The notes under the pieces were generated by a model. That model ran no database searches. It had not been told where the DNA came from and worked only from the letters and a program-made list of their open reading frames with translations. The translations under genes and the position numbers were made by a program. This document shows positions 44,100 to 56,564 of a DNA stretch of 64,000 nucleotides, piece by piece. The DNA is from Panonychus citri (Eukaryota > Arthropoda > Arachnida > Trombidiformes > Tetranychidae): NCBI RefSeq assembly GCF_014898815.1, contig NW_026515523.1, forward strand, positions 186,001 to 250,000, in the 5' to 3' direction. Positions within the stretch are counted from its first letter, which is position 1. Every line of letters starts with the position of its first letter.

Positions 44100-44700
44100 A
44101 TCAATTTACAAAAATCGTGCTTAGGCCAGTTAACAGATGATTCAAGACATTGTAATGTAGATCAATATACTTTCTATGGTGAGGAGTATCACACCAACAT
44201 ACTTCATGTAATATTGTCAACAAAATAAAGAAAAGTCTTCACTTGAACTAAGCAATAAAATGTTCCAATAACTATTCCCAACTGCTAGATAAATAATCTG
44301 AGTGCAAATACCAACAATTGAGATGCCAAGAATGGTTGAAAAAACTTGGAAAGTTCAAAGTGATCGTTGTATCAGCATTATCAATATCTTTTGTGAATCT
44401 GTTGGGAACCCTTCCCATGGGTGTTGTATCATAGAAGCTCATCGGTACTCGAATTATTTTATTCAATATTTCGCTATGAATCCAAGCAGCTCCTCTTAGG
44501 AATCCTAATGCAATAATCTGATTATTGATTACTGATTGATTAAAATGATCAACGATCCACCCATGCCAAGAGTGGCGATAAACGACGATAAAGTCTAGAT
44601 GAGAAATCAGCAGTGCCGTTGGGTCTTCAGTCCAGTTCAAGATACTCGGGATAACGTACAATATAAATGTGATCATCATAGATACTGAGGCAACCGCATG
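44100..44700 (-). pseudogene. ABCC-type transporter fragment (TMD2), copy 2
   Basis: The minus strand encodes HLDFIVVYRHSW, AAWIHSEILNKII, RVPMSFYDTTPMGRV and RFTKDIDNADTTI in one frame over about 135 codons. This is longer and cleaner than the copy at 18,440-18,950. The GRVPNRFTKDID loop is intact, but no nucleotide-binding domain follows. It is likely a duplicated exon of an ABCC gene rather than a gene. Confidence 0.75.
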
Positions 44701-44759
44701 GAAGAATCCAACTGATCCCGTTTCTATCTACACTAGAACATGATAAGTACAATTAATTA

Positions 44760-45780
44760 TCGGACGACTTAATATCTTTGAAAAATAACACAATAAATAT
44801 TTAGTTATGCAGCATCCAAATCTTATGAATACAATTTATTCTTATGATTATCGATTTTCAAATTGGTAAAGCCACATCTTTGGATTGTCAAAATTTTTTC
44901 ATTAATTGAATTATCTGTGATTGTAAACAAAACATTCAGAAATCAATTACCAGCTAGTTTTATACCTAAATTACGTTTACAGTTTCATTGATATTTTTAA
45001 TCTATTCCCCCTTTCACATTTTCATCAATGATAATCATCATCTTCACATTGTTTAAAGACAAGATGAAGATTAAATGACAATTAAAGGACAAAAAGACAA
45101 TGAAAAGTCAATGTTGACAGTTGTTTAAATGTGTTAATTGTTATCTATTCATTAATGAAATTGATACTAACACAATTTTCATTTCAATTTGATGTGAAGA
45201 TGGTGAGTTCCTCGAATCTCTATTATCATTGGGGTCGAATTATTATCAAAACAAATGTTAAATTTATGGAAAAACAAATAGTCATTTGTCATAAATGCTG
45301 TTACAATTGAAATTGGTGAATTACCAAAGTCTTTTTTTGATCAACAATCTTTTTCAATTTTTATATCTAATTTACGTTTACAATTAACAGCATTGATATT
45401 TCTCGATTTCCACCTTTCACATTTCCATCACTGATAAACATCATCTTTTCATTGTTTAAAGACAAGATAAGGACTAAAAGTCAATATAAGGACAAGTTAG
45501 GGGCAAAAAGACAATGAAAAGTCAATTTTGACAGTTGTTTAAACGTGTTAATTGTTATCTAGTGATTAATGGAATTGATATTAAAAACAAATTTAATTTC
45601 AATTTGATGTCAAGATGATGAGTTGGTCGAAACTCTTTTGTCCTTGGGGTTGAATTATTAACAAAACAAATGTTGAATTTGGAAAAATGTAAAAACAAAA
45701 GGTCATAGAAATTGATTGATTTGTCGATTGTAAATTAAATTAAGATGAACATCTTGTTGAACGTGGCAGCAAAAAAACTA
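44760..45780. repeat. Duplicated intergenic module upstream of trypsin 1
   Basis: No gene is seen. About 44,960-45,290 and 45,370-45,700 are two diverged tandem copies of the same roughly 330-bp sequence (shared landmarks TTGTTTAAAGACAAGAT and GACAGTTGTTTAAA). The same sequence occurs inverted at 59,630-60,000 and 63,390-63,760. At 44,811-44,880 lies a piece related to the region downstream of the lipocalin (61,170-61,250). Confidence 0.65.
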
Positions 45781-45782
45781 AA

Positions 45783-45790
45783 TATAAAAG
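45783..45790 (+). promoter_or_regulatory. TATA box of trypsin 1
   Basis: TATAAAAG lies 82 nt before the start codon. The paralogue has the same box at 63,256-63,263 on the minus strand, in an almost identical 5' region. Confidence 0.65.
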
Positions 45791-45871
45791 ATTGATCATT
45801 CGCAGAATCATAGATATTCAACAATTAGAATAAGTTTTGTCTCTTCTGATTAATTTCTTTCCATCGTAACC

Positions 45872-47408
45872 ATGAGAGTCTTTCTCTTAGCTTGTGTTTT
45901 TCTCGTCGCTGCTGTTAACTTCTCACTCGCTTGTGGTAAGTGACTGATCATTTATACTCGAAATTGATTCGAATCTAAATTTATTCATCTCTCTTATTGT
46001 TTTCTCTCTCTCTCAGCTCAGAGGGTTAAGCATCTGCCCTTGCTAGGTCAAGGTTGCGAGTTCGATACCCGGTGATGACATAGTAGAAAGAGAGGGCAGC
46101 ACCCGTTAGCTGAAATGGCTCCCGTGAGGGAGTCAGCCTCCCTAGATGGTGACATCTAGAAGGGGTAAGACGGGGAGAGTCTCCAGGCGCCTTTAAAAGC
46201 CATTAGGGCTTCCCTTCGAAACCGAAGATGCCGGTTGAAGGGACCGCTTGCTGTAGCCTGAGAAATCCACTAGTTGTGGCTGGTTGAGCACGGCACCACA
46301 CGGCTCGGTGTAACAGTGACAGAATGTGGAATCTCAATAGGTGAGAGTGGATAGAAAAGGATATATTAGGCTGATTGGAACAGAAGAAATCTCTCACTCT
46401 CTCTTTCTTTCTTTGTCTACCTATTTCATACACACAGAGTGTGGTATGGAAGGTTCAGCTGGTCGAATCTACAAAGGAAGTAAAGTTCGAGCTCACAAAT
46501 ACCCTTGGTTAGCTCACATTCGGTAAGTTTTTCCAGCAATTAAGTTTCTATTTCTTTTTACTAATCATCTCAATTGGTTATTATATAACTTTTTAGATCG
46601 TACACTAGCCGAAACTCTAGATCATTCTCTCAATGTGGCGGTTCTTTGATCGATGAACAACACATCGCCACCGCTGCTCATTGTGTTGTCGACGGTGATG
46701 GTTACACTAAGTACCCTTCAAATGTTGACGTTTTCCTTGGTAAAGTTAAGGCTTTCTCTGAATACTCTGAAGCCCGATCAGTCTCAGAAATCTGGGTTGA
46801 CCCTAACTACAATCGAAAGGATCTTTCAAACGATTTCGCCATCTTGACCCTCTCAGAGCCGGTAAAATTCAGCCAACAAATTTCTCCAGTCTGTTTACCC
46901 AAGAACGAATCAGGTTTATCCAAACTCACCGTCTCCGGATGGGGAACCACTTCCGCTCACTCTGACTCAAGTGACACTCTCTTAGAAGTTGATGTTTCAT
47001 ACTTGACCCGTAAGTCGGTTAATAATATTTCATCTTAATTTAGTTTTTCACGATTCATTTTGTCTTAAATACTTCCCAGACGAACAATGTAACGATATCA
47101 AGACCAATTTCTTGTTCAAACAAAATGGTATTGATCTCTCAATGAAGGGACTAATCCGAATCCCCGAAGTCGTTGAGACTCACATGTGCGCCATCAACAA
47201 GCAAACCATGGGTGATGCTTGTTCTGGTGATTCCGGTGGACCACTCATGAAAAAGGGCAATAACGGTCTACACTACCTCATGGGTGTCGTTTCTGGTTCA
47301 TGGACTGAATGTGGTGAAAGTACCGATACCGCTGGTCTTTACACTCGAACCCTTTACTACAAAGACACCATCAAGAGTATCGCTCCAAACGCTTGCTGGA
47401 AGGATTAA
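45872..47408 (+). CDS. Trypsin-like serine protease 1 (S1 family, secreted)
   Basis: The four exons, 45,872-45,935, 46,438-46,522, 46,597-47,009 and 47,080-47,408, join in frame to 275 residues. A signal peptide (MRVFLLACVFLVAA) is followed by a short propeptide and the activation site GRIYKGSK. The catalytic triad is His57 (TAAHC), Asp108 (NDFAIL) and Ser218 (GDSGGPL). The residue six before the Ser is Asp (GDACSGDS), so trypsin-like cleavage after Lys/Arg is expected. However, the SW-x-G motif that lines the pocket reads SWTEC, with Thr where trypsin has Gly. It probably acts in the gut or in a secretion. Intron 1 holds a SINE. Confidence 0.88.
46010..46392 (+). mobile_element. tRNA-derived SINE in intron 1 of trypsin 1
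   Basis: About 380 GC-richer bases begin with a tRNA-like head: an A box (AGCTCAGAGGGTTAAGC) and a B box (GAGTTCGATACCCGG) at tRNA spacing. They are followed by an unrelated body. The homologous intron of the paralogue (62,988-63,109) lacks this segment and is otherwise collinear. The ends fall in CTCTC repeats (TTTTCTCTCTCT ... AATCTCTCACTC), consistent with a short target duplication. Confidence 0.85.
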
Positions 47409-47765
47409 GAAAGTGAATATACTGTATTACTGTTACTTCACTGTTCTTAATTGAATCGCAATGAAAAAGTTTTGTATGATTAAAAAATACAACTTACAAT
47501 AAATATCGATTGCAATTGTAAATTCTCAAGACTAAACTGCTCTCTCCTTTGTTGTTTATCTCTATTTTTGAATGGGTCAAGTAAATATAAATTATTTCAT
47601 CAATTATTGATTCATTTTTAATTCTTTTTCAATTCAGAGAAGGAATAAGAATACATGATTAATCAATTTGGTTCATTCGAAAATAATCTTTAAAAACAAC
47701 TTTTCATTGTCGTTCGTAAAATAGCTCGACATATAAGTATTATTGCTTAAAAGACTGGCGAAAGG
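47409..47765. other. 3' flank between trypsin 1 and PAN gene D
   Basis: The sequence holds the trypsin 3' UTR with AATAAA near 47,499, then AT-rich sequence. The two genes converge. Nothing else is recognised. Confidence 0.5.
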
Positions 47766-50700
47766 TTACAACATGATTTGTGTATCAGTTTGGTCGATTT
47801 GTTTTGTCCATCTAAATGAATTATTAATAATTTCTTTTTCTCGTTCTGATGAAAATTGTGAATTTTTTTTATGGGTAATGTTGTACTTGAGTTTTCCATT
47901 GATGAGCATTGGGAAAATAAATCCAAATAAAAGTCCAATGATAATAAACAACATGATTATACCGAATGCAGCTATTGCAGTAGTCCCGTTTGTGGTAACT
48001 TTTTCATTTTTGATATTCTTGTTTTTAGTTGATTTCAGAATTTTGTATTCATAATTCTTACAAACTCTTGAATCAACTAAATTTGCTGATTTATCGTTGA
48101 TTGAATATTTTGATAAGCTACATGAACAAATTTCACCATTTTGAGGACAGTAATTAAACGATACACAAGATTCGTTGGTGTTTGTCCAACTGTGGCAAAG
48201 AGCAGCACATTGATCCAAATTTAGATTAACTTCAGTGTGAAAAACTTGAGAAACAATTTTCCGTCCAGTTGATATAAATTGTTGAGAAACTTTCGCTGAA
48301 ATAATAAAGACATTGATTGATTAAGCTCATTGATTTCTGTAATCAAATACTCAACACTTACGAATATAAATATTACAATCACCACTTTCCTGTGTTTCCC
48401 AATCAGTGTAATATCCACTCAAAGTACAAGAACCACCACATTGTTGGAATGAGAAACATTCATCAGATGAACTGCATATTGAAGCACAATCACCAATTGG
48501 AACATTAATATCAATGCTAGGCGATTTTTTAAACTCTCTCGAAGATATTTTGATGTAATCTAATAATCGATTCTTTGAATAGATTTTACAAGATTCATCT
48601 TCTGTTGATTGTAAAGATAAATTAGCATAGATAACATTAGATGTATAGCAAGACAATTTATCTGGATATTGACAATAGACAAAAGTCTCACAAAGATTGA
48701 CATTATCATGAGCACAAGTACGATAACAATCACCAAGATTGGAAACATCTTTCGCCAATATAACATCACCATTGGAATCGACTAGTTTCTTATTATTGGT
48801 AGCCATTGTGAACGAGTCTTTGTTTTGGTTCGCCTCTCTAGTCACAACGACTTTTGTGGATTCATAAAATAAGTTCGGTTCACGGTTAAGATAAAAGTGA
48901 AATGTATTATCAAGTATATTGTCTTCCAATTTTTCAAGAGCAATTTCTCTCACAAAATTTGAAAAACTGTAGATTGGATAATATACATCGCAAATTGTAC
49001 CAGCGTCATCCGTGACAATAATTCCCTTAAATTGAATTCGACCACAAATATTGGACTTTGTATTTTCAGAATTGCAAAATATAATCGCTCTTGGATGATT
49101 CAATTATATAAGAAAATTGAGAAGTTGAATTACTATTTCATAAATGTATGTATTAATATTAATACTCACTCTTGGCTATAATAGAGTCCAGCTTGTTTGA
49201 GAAGGCAATCGTCAATTGATTTTGAAGATACTTGAACTGTATTTGAAATAGTTTTCTGTGATAGTTTCATTCTTATTTTTTGTACACTATCTGATTATCA
49301 AAAGAATTAAAAAGTATATTAGCTTCACGTACTCACGTTTCAGATTAAAACTCACCTTCAATATTGGGAGTTTTCAAAAAGATCACTGATGCTTTGATAT
49401 TTCGATGTTCAAATAAAAGATCAATATTGGCTATTCTTGCAGGAGAAATATTTTTCTGTACCAAAATATCCTTTACATTTTCGGTAAATGTGTTAACATG
49501 GTTTTCTGCATACTTTACACAATCCACATCTTTTTCATTCTCACAACTGAAATAAATAGCCAAAGTTTTTCTTTCCGTAGAATCAGGGTAACAATCACTG
49601 AAACGTAATGATAGTTTATCTTCATAATCTCGACCTGATTCTGTCTCCTCCAATCCATAATAATCTTTTGTAATGGTCTCAAGCCATTCATAGTTACTCT
49701 AAATGGATAGAAACTCATATTAATAATTATCTTAAATCTTTAGAATCCATTAGGGTTATGGTTCATACTAGCAGAGTCAAATGATCGAAAGACAAAAAAG
49801 CGAAGCTCGCTAGTCCGAAATTCAAGGAAACTAATTTAAATCAATTAACCAACTATCTAAATGTTCAGTGATGAAACATGATGAGGCTCATCTTCAAAAG
49901 AACTTTTCTGAATTTTTCGCAACTTTCGCTCTTCTGGTTTCGTTATTGTGACTTTTGCTCGAGTGAACCCAATTTCCAATAGAGAAGGTCAATTTTTACG
50001 TACGTCCACTTCTTTATAATTGTCAGTTGTAGTTTTTACGAGTCGAAAACCTTTGAATAACTTGGCTTCATCCTGAAAACATTAATGGTTGATAAAATCA
50101 GATGCAATGTACCTCTAAATTGCTCACTTACTGATTTCGCAAAATAATGACTGGTAACAAGTTTATCATATTTTCCTCCTTCGAGCTCGTAATTGTAATC
50201 AACTCTTTCCCAGACATAAACTTCGTATCCTGATTCCTGTTGTCAATTGACGAGAAAAAGTTTGATTTTTAGAATTAATATGAAGATTCGAGCCTTAATA
50301 TATTGAGACATACGACAAAAGTTTTACCGAGATATGAGTATTTATATGTATCTCGATAATTAAGAAACCCGGATGGAGTGAATGATCCATATTTACTTAT
50401 TCCTAGACTATTTGGATCAATACCGGAGACCAAACAAGGGCCTCCTTTTTGAAAAACATAGACAGTTCCCAAATTATAATCGTAAAGAGATTCCATTACA
50501 ATCCCTTGTTCTATTGTTTTCGAACCTGTGATTAGATCTTGACTGTTAACGAACATCTAAAGAATATGATTTGTGATGTTTATGAGAAATATTAGAATTC
50601 AATTCAAATGGCCAACAAGGTCCAAACATATAGTATTCTATGTATGATATCAGCTAAAAGATATAGTTTTACCTCACTTGAAGTTGTTGATTTCTTAGGT

Positions 50701-51925
50701 CCATCAACAGTAGTTTTTGCAATGAAATGATAACTCGATTTCGACATTTCTGGTATCATAAGCCAATCATGAGATTCTGATGTTATGAGTTTCAAGAAAC
50801 AACCGATTCCTGGTGTAACCTGAAGGTGATAAATTCTTATAATAATCGATAAAAATGTCTTGTATTCTTCTTACCGTAACAACTTTATCAAATTCTTCCT
50901 GTGTTTTTACCATTGAGTAAATATCTATGTTAAAATTTTCTCTGAAAGTTACCAGCTGAAGAGATGAATCCATACCATCAAATTGTAATCGACTCGCTTG
51001 TAATAAGTCAGGTGAATCTAAATGAGCTTTTTAGAAGATTGATAATGAACGGAAGTTGTCAGGTTATTATACGAAAGATAAAACAAAATATACTTGGATA
51101 GTTATCTTACTTTTGTAATAATAAATAATATCAAGGTTTTCATTGTACTTTGTCTTTGCAGAATGCACTGGGAATCCTCTGATAACTGTATCTTCTCCTT
51201 GTTTCTATTTATTTAATTGTTGAAATTGAAAATCTAGAGAAGCAAATTGCTCAAGCACAATATTTACCCATGTTAAACCTTTTCCATTGATCCTGAACAG
51301 AATCGAAGGTCCCGTCAACAGTACATGATTAAGAAGAGGTTTCTTTGAATCAATATCAAATAAACTATTGTCCCATTTCTTTTTGAAAGTAAATTTAGTA
51401 CATTGTCGTTCTGTTTAGAAGTAAAAATTATAAGAATACAAAATCACTTAAGCACTTAAACAATACTCACTTTGAATAACTAATCTATCGTTTTCGAATT
51501 CACTGGAATAAAAAATATCCACCTTATCATCTCCTGATGATATTGTAATTTTACCGCGAACAACTTCACTTGAATGAACGTATTCTCGAATATTGTAAAC
51601 TTCCCCATTTGACTGAATTGAACGTTCAATTAATTAACTATTCAACTATTGAACAAGAATATTAAGACTCACCGAAATTAACTTTGCAGTTATTATCCAA
51701 TTTCCTTTATCAATTGACCAAGGGAGATCATGTAGAGGCTCTAAGACAATGAAAGGTTGAAATTTATCAAAGATGAATAAGAATTTATCGTAAAGATATC
51801 TTCAAGCTAAGTATTTATTAATTTCGTCACAATTATTATCAAAACTTACCAGTAGATATTTGGAGTATGTAAAAGTTTGAGAGAAATATCAAAGTAAACA
51901 AATTTATAACAAAAAGGAAAACCAT
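47766..51925 (-). CDS. PAN-module single-pass membrane protein, copy D (intact)
   Basis: Fourteen exons keep one frame: 51925-51850, 51740-51673, 51612-51471, 51410-51268, 51204-51111, 51017-50875, 50819-50673, 50556-50314, 50236-50132, 50072-50004, 49698-49356, 49290-49170, 49089-48362 and 48295-47766. They total 2,952 nt, or 983 residues. The signal peptide is MVFLFVINLFTLIFLS. The N-terminal 550 residues match no family I know. Three PAN/Apple-like modules follow: GDCYRTCAHDNVNLCETF, GDCASICSSSDECFSF and DQCAALCHSWTNTNESC. A TM helix (FGIIMLFIIIGLLFGF) and a basic tail end the protein. The topology suggests a type I surface protein whose PAN modules bind protein or sugar. The function is unknown. 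This is the only copy of the four without lesions. Confidence 0.82.
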
Positions 51926-53084
51926 TTCAGGTAACGAAACAACTACAATACAGTAGCAAATGACAAAGAAGGAAAACTTTGTTATAACCTCAAATTATGG
52001 TAATTAACTGATGCTAATTTTAATTATTTGCCTTTATAATAATTAAATATGAGGCTCACTAAATATTGATGTCATCAATGAAATTGGTTCCTCAATTTTA
52101 TTTTGATTATTTCTAATCTTATCAAATTCAACCTAAATTTGCATAATGTATCAAATTGAACCGAAAATTAGAGTGATATGTTACACCGAGTAAATTACAC
52201 CGAGAATCATCATGTGACCTTTCTGAACATCAACACCCAAGTGAATCAATCAGTTGCCTTGCGGATAATCAACCTACAAAAAAGGATTTCATTACCAAGT
52301 CAAAAAGGCAAAGAGTTTTATGAAACGGTAATTGGCTTACATAAATTGCCAATAGTTTATAGCAAAGTTAATAAAAAGACATAAAAATTGACAACCCGTG
52401 GGTCATTATTATAAACTGGTGAAAACGAGACCTTAAAAATCGAAAAAAGCTCTACTATAAATAATCTTCAGAATGAAATAGTATTCTTATGACCTTGAGG
52501 CTGCATAGTCAATTTCTTAACATAATTTTATCATAACTAATACTAGTAGTCACTCACTGATTTTTCAGAAACAAATCAACTGGGAACCAAGTAAAATAAA
52601 ACATGTAGCATGACAATGTAACATGCGCTCCTTATAATCTTTGGAGATGAGATAACGTGAGGGAGACAAAATGATTGCGATAATCAACCTAAAGAGAAAA
52701 ATTGATTACACATTCATGAAAACGATGAGTATTTTGTATCTTTATTCGCTCATGAAGCGTTTAACTTCAACGTACAAATGATGCACGTTAATTTGCGGTT
52801 ACCAAGAAATAAATAAAATGAAAAAGCTTTCGTTAGAATAAAAGCTTTTGAATACTATCCATTTTCATGTCCAATTAAGAGTATCATTAATGAATATTGT
52901 TTCTTTGATCTGTCCATTTATCTTGAATAATTGACTCGTGCATAAAACTAATAAAATGTACATCTTGTAACCTGTTACATGAATTTTTATTCAAAGATTA
53001 TTTTATTTTTTACCTGTTTGTGAAAAATGTATCAAGAAACATGGACTGGTTACAACATGCATCAGATACAATGATCATGAAAAA
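51926..53084. other. 5' flank of PAN gene D and AT-rich intergenic DNA
   Basis: About 51,930-52,160 is homologous to the promoter-proximal flank of copies A-C, read on the minus strand (the GAGGCTCACTAAA landmark). From 52,160 to 53,084 only short open frames are found, with no recognisable domain. Confidence 0.5.
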
Positions 53085-53504
53085 ATGGATCAAGAGATGA
53101 AGCTGTTCACGAGTGCATTAAAATCGATTATTGCTACAAAAAATCGCATGAATTTCTTCAGGAAATCAACTGAAGAAGAAGAGAAGAGTTTCAGTGAAAG
53201 CTTAGACAAGTTGATCAAGCTTCATAAAACTGTTAAAAAAAGAAAACATTAAAAAATCACCACACTCAAAGAAAACATGGAACAAGTTATGAAATTGGCT
53301 GAAAGTATTAAAATACGTGGAGCCAGTTTGTTCAGTTTAGTAGTTTGTACAAGTTCTCATGATTTTGATTTAAACACCATGAATAAGATGAAGGATTGGA
53401 AAAAATTAATACCCGGAAGATTCGAAACGCCATTGTTGAGTAAGCTCAACATTGATTTGGCTAGCTACACAAGTATAGATCGGATTACAAACTCTGTTGA
53501 TTGA
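53085..53504 (+). pseudogene. Two short ORFs of unknown nature
   Basis: ORFs of 55 codons (53,085-53,252, MDQEMKLFTSALKS) and 75 codons (53,277-53,504, MEQVMKLAESIKIRG) follow each other in the same direction. The first is Lys/Glu-rich and helical. They could be remnants of one gene or chance. I recognise no family. Confidence 0.25.
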
Positions 53505-54633
53505 CAGTCGCTCTCACCGCGATTAGACGCGATTTCATGTTCTAATCTAAGTTTTTTATTTATACATCTACATTAACATTCAGCGTCATCACATACTGTA
53601 CATTAACTAGAATGTACCCTGTAGATTATTTTTTGACTTCATGACCAAGCTAAAAAAATTCTTGTTTTCAAAAAGTTCTTCAAATGACCTTCAAGTGCGT
53701 TCTTTCACGAATAACCTTTATGACCTTGACCTTGAAATATTCCAATTGAGTATCCCCCAAACTTCCATAGACGAAATATGGACCCTATCGGTCTAGTAGT
53801 TTTTGAGAAATCGTGAAAAGAAAACCAACAAAGTAGCTGAATTGCCCTGTATTTACAATTCATTGGAAATAAATAAATCTAATTGCATTTTTTAAAAACA
53901 ATTCAATTGTTAAATACCATGACTGCTAGGAAACAATTGAGTTAATTAATTGTAAACAAACGTACATCGGAATCATGATTATTCTGCTAACTGTTTTGTT
54001 TATACGTTTCTAATCCCTAATCTAGTCTGTTGCAATCTTTATACCAAATCATGATGAATGAACTAGATAAACACAGTAATCAATTCGGCAAGTCGGCGTT
54101 TGACCTACTGTGTATTAACGATACTCCTTAACATCATCTATCTGCTATTTCATGCTTTCAAAATGAGTCAAATTAGATTTCGAGTCATCGTATGAATAAA
54201 CTACACCCACAAATATCACAAGAAACTATTGATAAAATTCTTGAGATAACATTTTCAGGTTCTATTATTATACAATATCAACATGGGAAAAAGTTGAGTC
54301 GTTTGATGACTTTATATTTTACGTCTTCGAGTTAGTCCATTAAGTTCAAATATCTATATATTGATCGTGAAAAAAATCGTTTATTTGCACTTTTTTGATG
54401 AATCTTGTGACTTTTTAGTGTCTTATTCCTCTTATTAATCATGTTAATTGATATTTTCAGTTTGTCCCAGGGAAAAATTTTAAGACGATTTGGTAACTTA
54501 GTTACACTTGTGGATTGGTATTCAGCTTATAATAGTTTATTTCATTCAATATTATTAATAAAATCAATAGATTAGGGAATCTTTGTTCAAAAAGAAAAAT
54601 TGTCGAGCTTTGTCATCATTTTGATAATTAAAA
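53505..54633. other. Intergenic region with repeats shared with 56.7-57.35 kb
   Basis: About 53,852-54,018 is an inverted copy of 56,739-56,905, and 54,036-54,270 is a direct copy of 57,104-57,345. A cluster of nuclear-receptor-like half-sites lies at 53,683-53,735. No gene is seen. Confidence 0.6.
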
Positions 54634-55466
54634 TCATTCAAGAAGTAAAAGATCCTCGATAACTCTTGAGACATTTTCTTGAAGAGTCTTTGATGGGCTG
54701 AATCCTGGTACTAATAGGAGTAGATGAAGAGCATTTTTGACAGCAGTGGGAACAGCATCTTCCAATTCAGCTGATGGGTCTATTTCAGCGATTGAAGCTT
54801 CAACCCAGGCGACAACATCGTCGTCAACTGACTTGTTAACATCGAATCCAGGGAAAGGGATATTCTCGAAAGCAGCTAGAACATTATTAACCATTTTCTT
54901 CTGTATGAAATCAATTGGGAACCATGCTAGTTAATTGGATAGAGAACGAAGTTGATTAGTTAAAAGTTAGACATAATTTAACTTAAACTTACATGGTATC
55001 ATGGGAAGAGATCTCAAGAAATCAACGATAGCAAAGTCTATGTTTTCTTCGAAGGTTTTGGTCTCATCGAAATCTTGGATATCAAGTGAACGAAGGAAAG
55101 CTTCAAGAGCATACACAAGGTTAACCTTAAGAGCAGCACCAGGATTCCAGAATGGAATAGTACCAGATTGTAGAGCTTTGTTAACGATGGTTAGAGCATT
55201 TTTCTCGAGTGAGGCTGATGCATCCCAATCGGGGATATTTTCTTCGATACTCTTAATTCGGTTTACAGAATAGTCAATGATATCATGCTCGAATTGATTT
55301 GGTTCTTATAACGAATAAAAGAAGAAGCAAAAATGGATTATCGTTAAAAAGATTGTACAGAAAAGTTAATTATTATAGCAACTATTTAATTCAAATTACC
55401 TTTGGTGGCCTTAACATTGATTGTTGAAACACTGATGAGAGTAATGAAGGTAAGTGTGAATTTCAT
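54634..55466 (-). CDS. Secreted helical-repeat protein 1
   Basis: The three exons, 55466-55400, 55304-54993 and 54926-54634, join to 223 residues. The signal peptide is MKFTLTFITLISVSTIN. The mature protein is acidic, has almost no Cys and consists of about six repeats of roughly 35 residues. Each repeat starts with a P-G-F/W-D/N type turn and a helix of the form ASLEKNALTIV (for example PDWDASASLEKN, PFWNPGAALKVN, PGFDVNKSVDDD, PGFSPSKTLQEN). Exon 3 must start at the upstream acceptor (CTAG at 54,927-54,930), because the nearer CAG gives a stop at the junction; this also restores similarity to paralogue 2 (IDFIQKK versus DWIQKKK). The function is unknown; a salivary or gut secretion is a guess. 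Confidence 0.78.
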
Positions 55467-56564
55467 TTTGAGGTTTGATAAAAACACTAGTTAATTAGTT
55501 TGGAGAAAGACTTGACTGAATTAACGATTCTAATTCAGAAACTTTTATATTAATACTTTTATGTGTAGACAACCTGTTAACAATTAATCATTACTCACTA
55601 ATTTTTCATAAAGGATGTAACAATTGGAAATGGTTGATTATCTTATCTTGAATAGTGATACGAAGATGACGATTTACTTTAATTGTTTCCAACATTTTCA
55701 TAATCTTTTCATAATTCAACCTTTTCAATACATTTTAATAGTCATAATCACAATTGACTCTACATCTAAATTATTTTACAAAATATTATAATATAATAGT
55801 AAGATTATATTCAAGGTAACCAGATTGAATGGGAGTGAATAGATGAGATATCGTTATCAATGTGATGAGTAATTTAAGTATTCAAAATATTTAATAATCA
55901 GCTGAATGATTAACAAGTTAAGTAAAATATTATCGACTTAAATAGGAGAATGAACAATTGTGTTTCATGAAATTAGTCGATTCCTTGACCAGCGTAGATT
56001 CGGCATGAGTAAATAAACTAAACTGTATAAATGTATCTATTATAATACATACAGCCATCGAATTGAAGTTTTCAATCACTTTTCATTTACTTGCGACGAG
56101 AATGATAATCAATGAGAGATTAAGTTAACCCAAAAATATGATAATAATCAATGTCCTCTCATTTAACTGGTGTTATCTTTTCAGATGGTCATCCAATTAG
56201 ATTAATCTTTGACTAATTATCAATAACTGCGTGAATAGGCTTAAAGTGGCTGCAAACTCGAAGTCGATGGCTGTATAAGTGTTTAATTCTTTCAACTTCA
56301 TGTATCATTTCACTTCAATATTAAAGAGTTCGCATGTGACTTTTAACGAGAAAAGGTCATAAATAATTGGTAAAAGGTGAAGATAGAATTATGTTTTACT
56401 GGACTAACAGTAGTTAGTAGATGATCGAAACTCCAAAACCATTAAAGAGCTTATTCGCTGAGAAAATACAATTAAATTAGACTATTTGTATATTTTGGTT
56501 AAAATTCATTGGTTTGTCTTTGTCTTACAAATTCATGAATATAAATTATTGACATAATACAGAT

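Noticed and set aside
46015..46090. A possible functional tRNA gene, given good A and B boxes.
   Set aside because: The 5' and 3' halves do not form a clear acceptor stem, the insert is longer than a tRNA and it is absent from the paralogous intron, so a SINE fits better.
46203..46433. A 76-codon ORF on the minus strand.
   Set aside because: It lies inside the SINE and has no supporting features.
53740..53820. A segment reading like a common mobile-element phrase (GGTCTAGTAGTTTTTGAGAA).
   Set aside because: I could not tie it to any element boundary or coding frame in this window.
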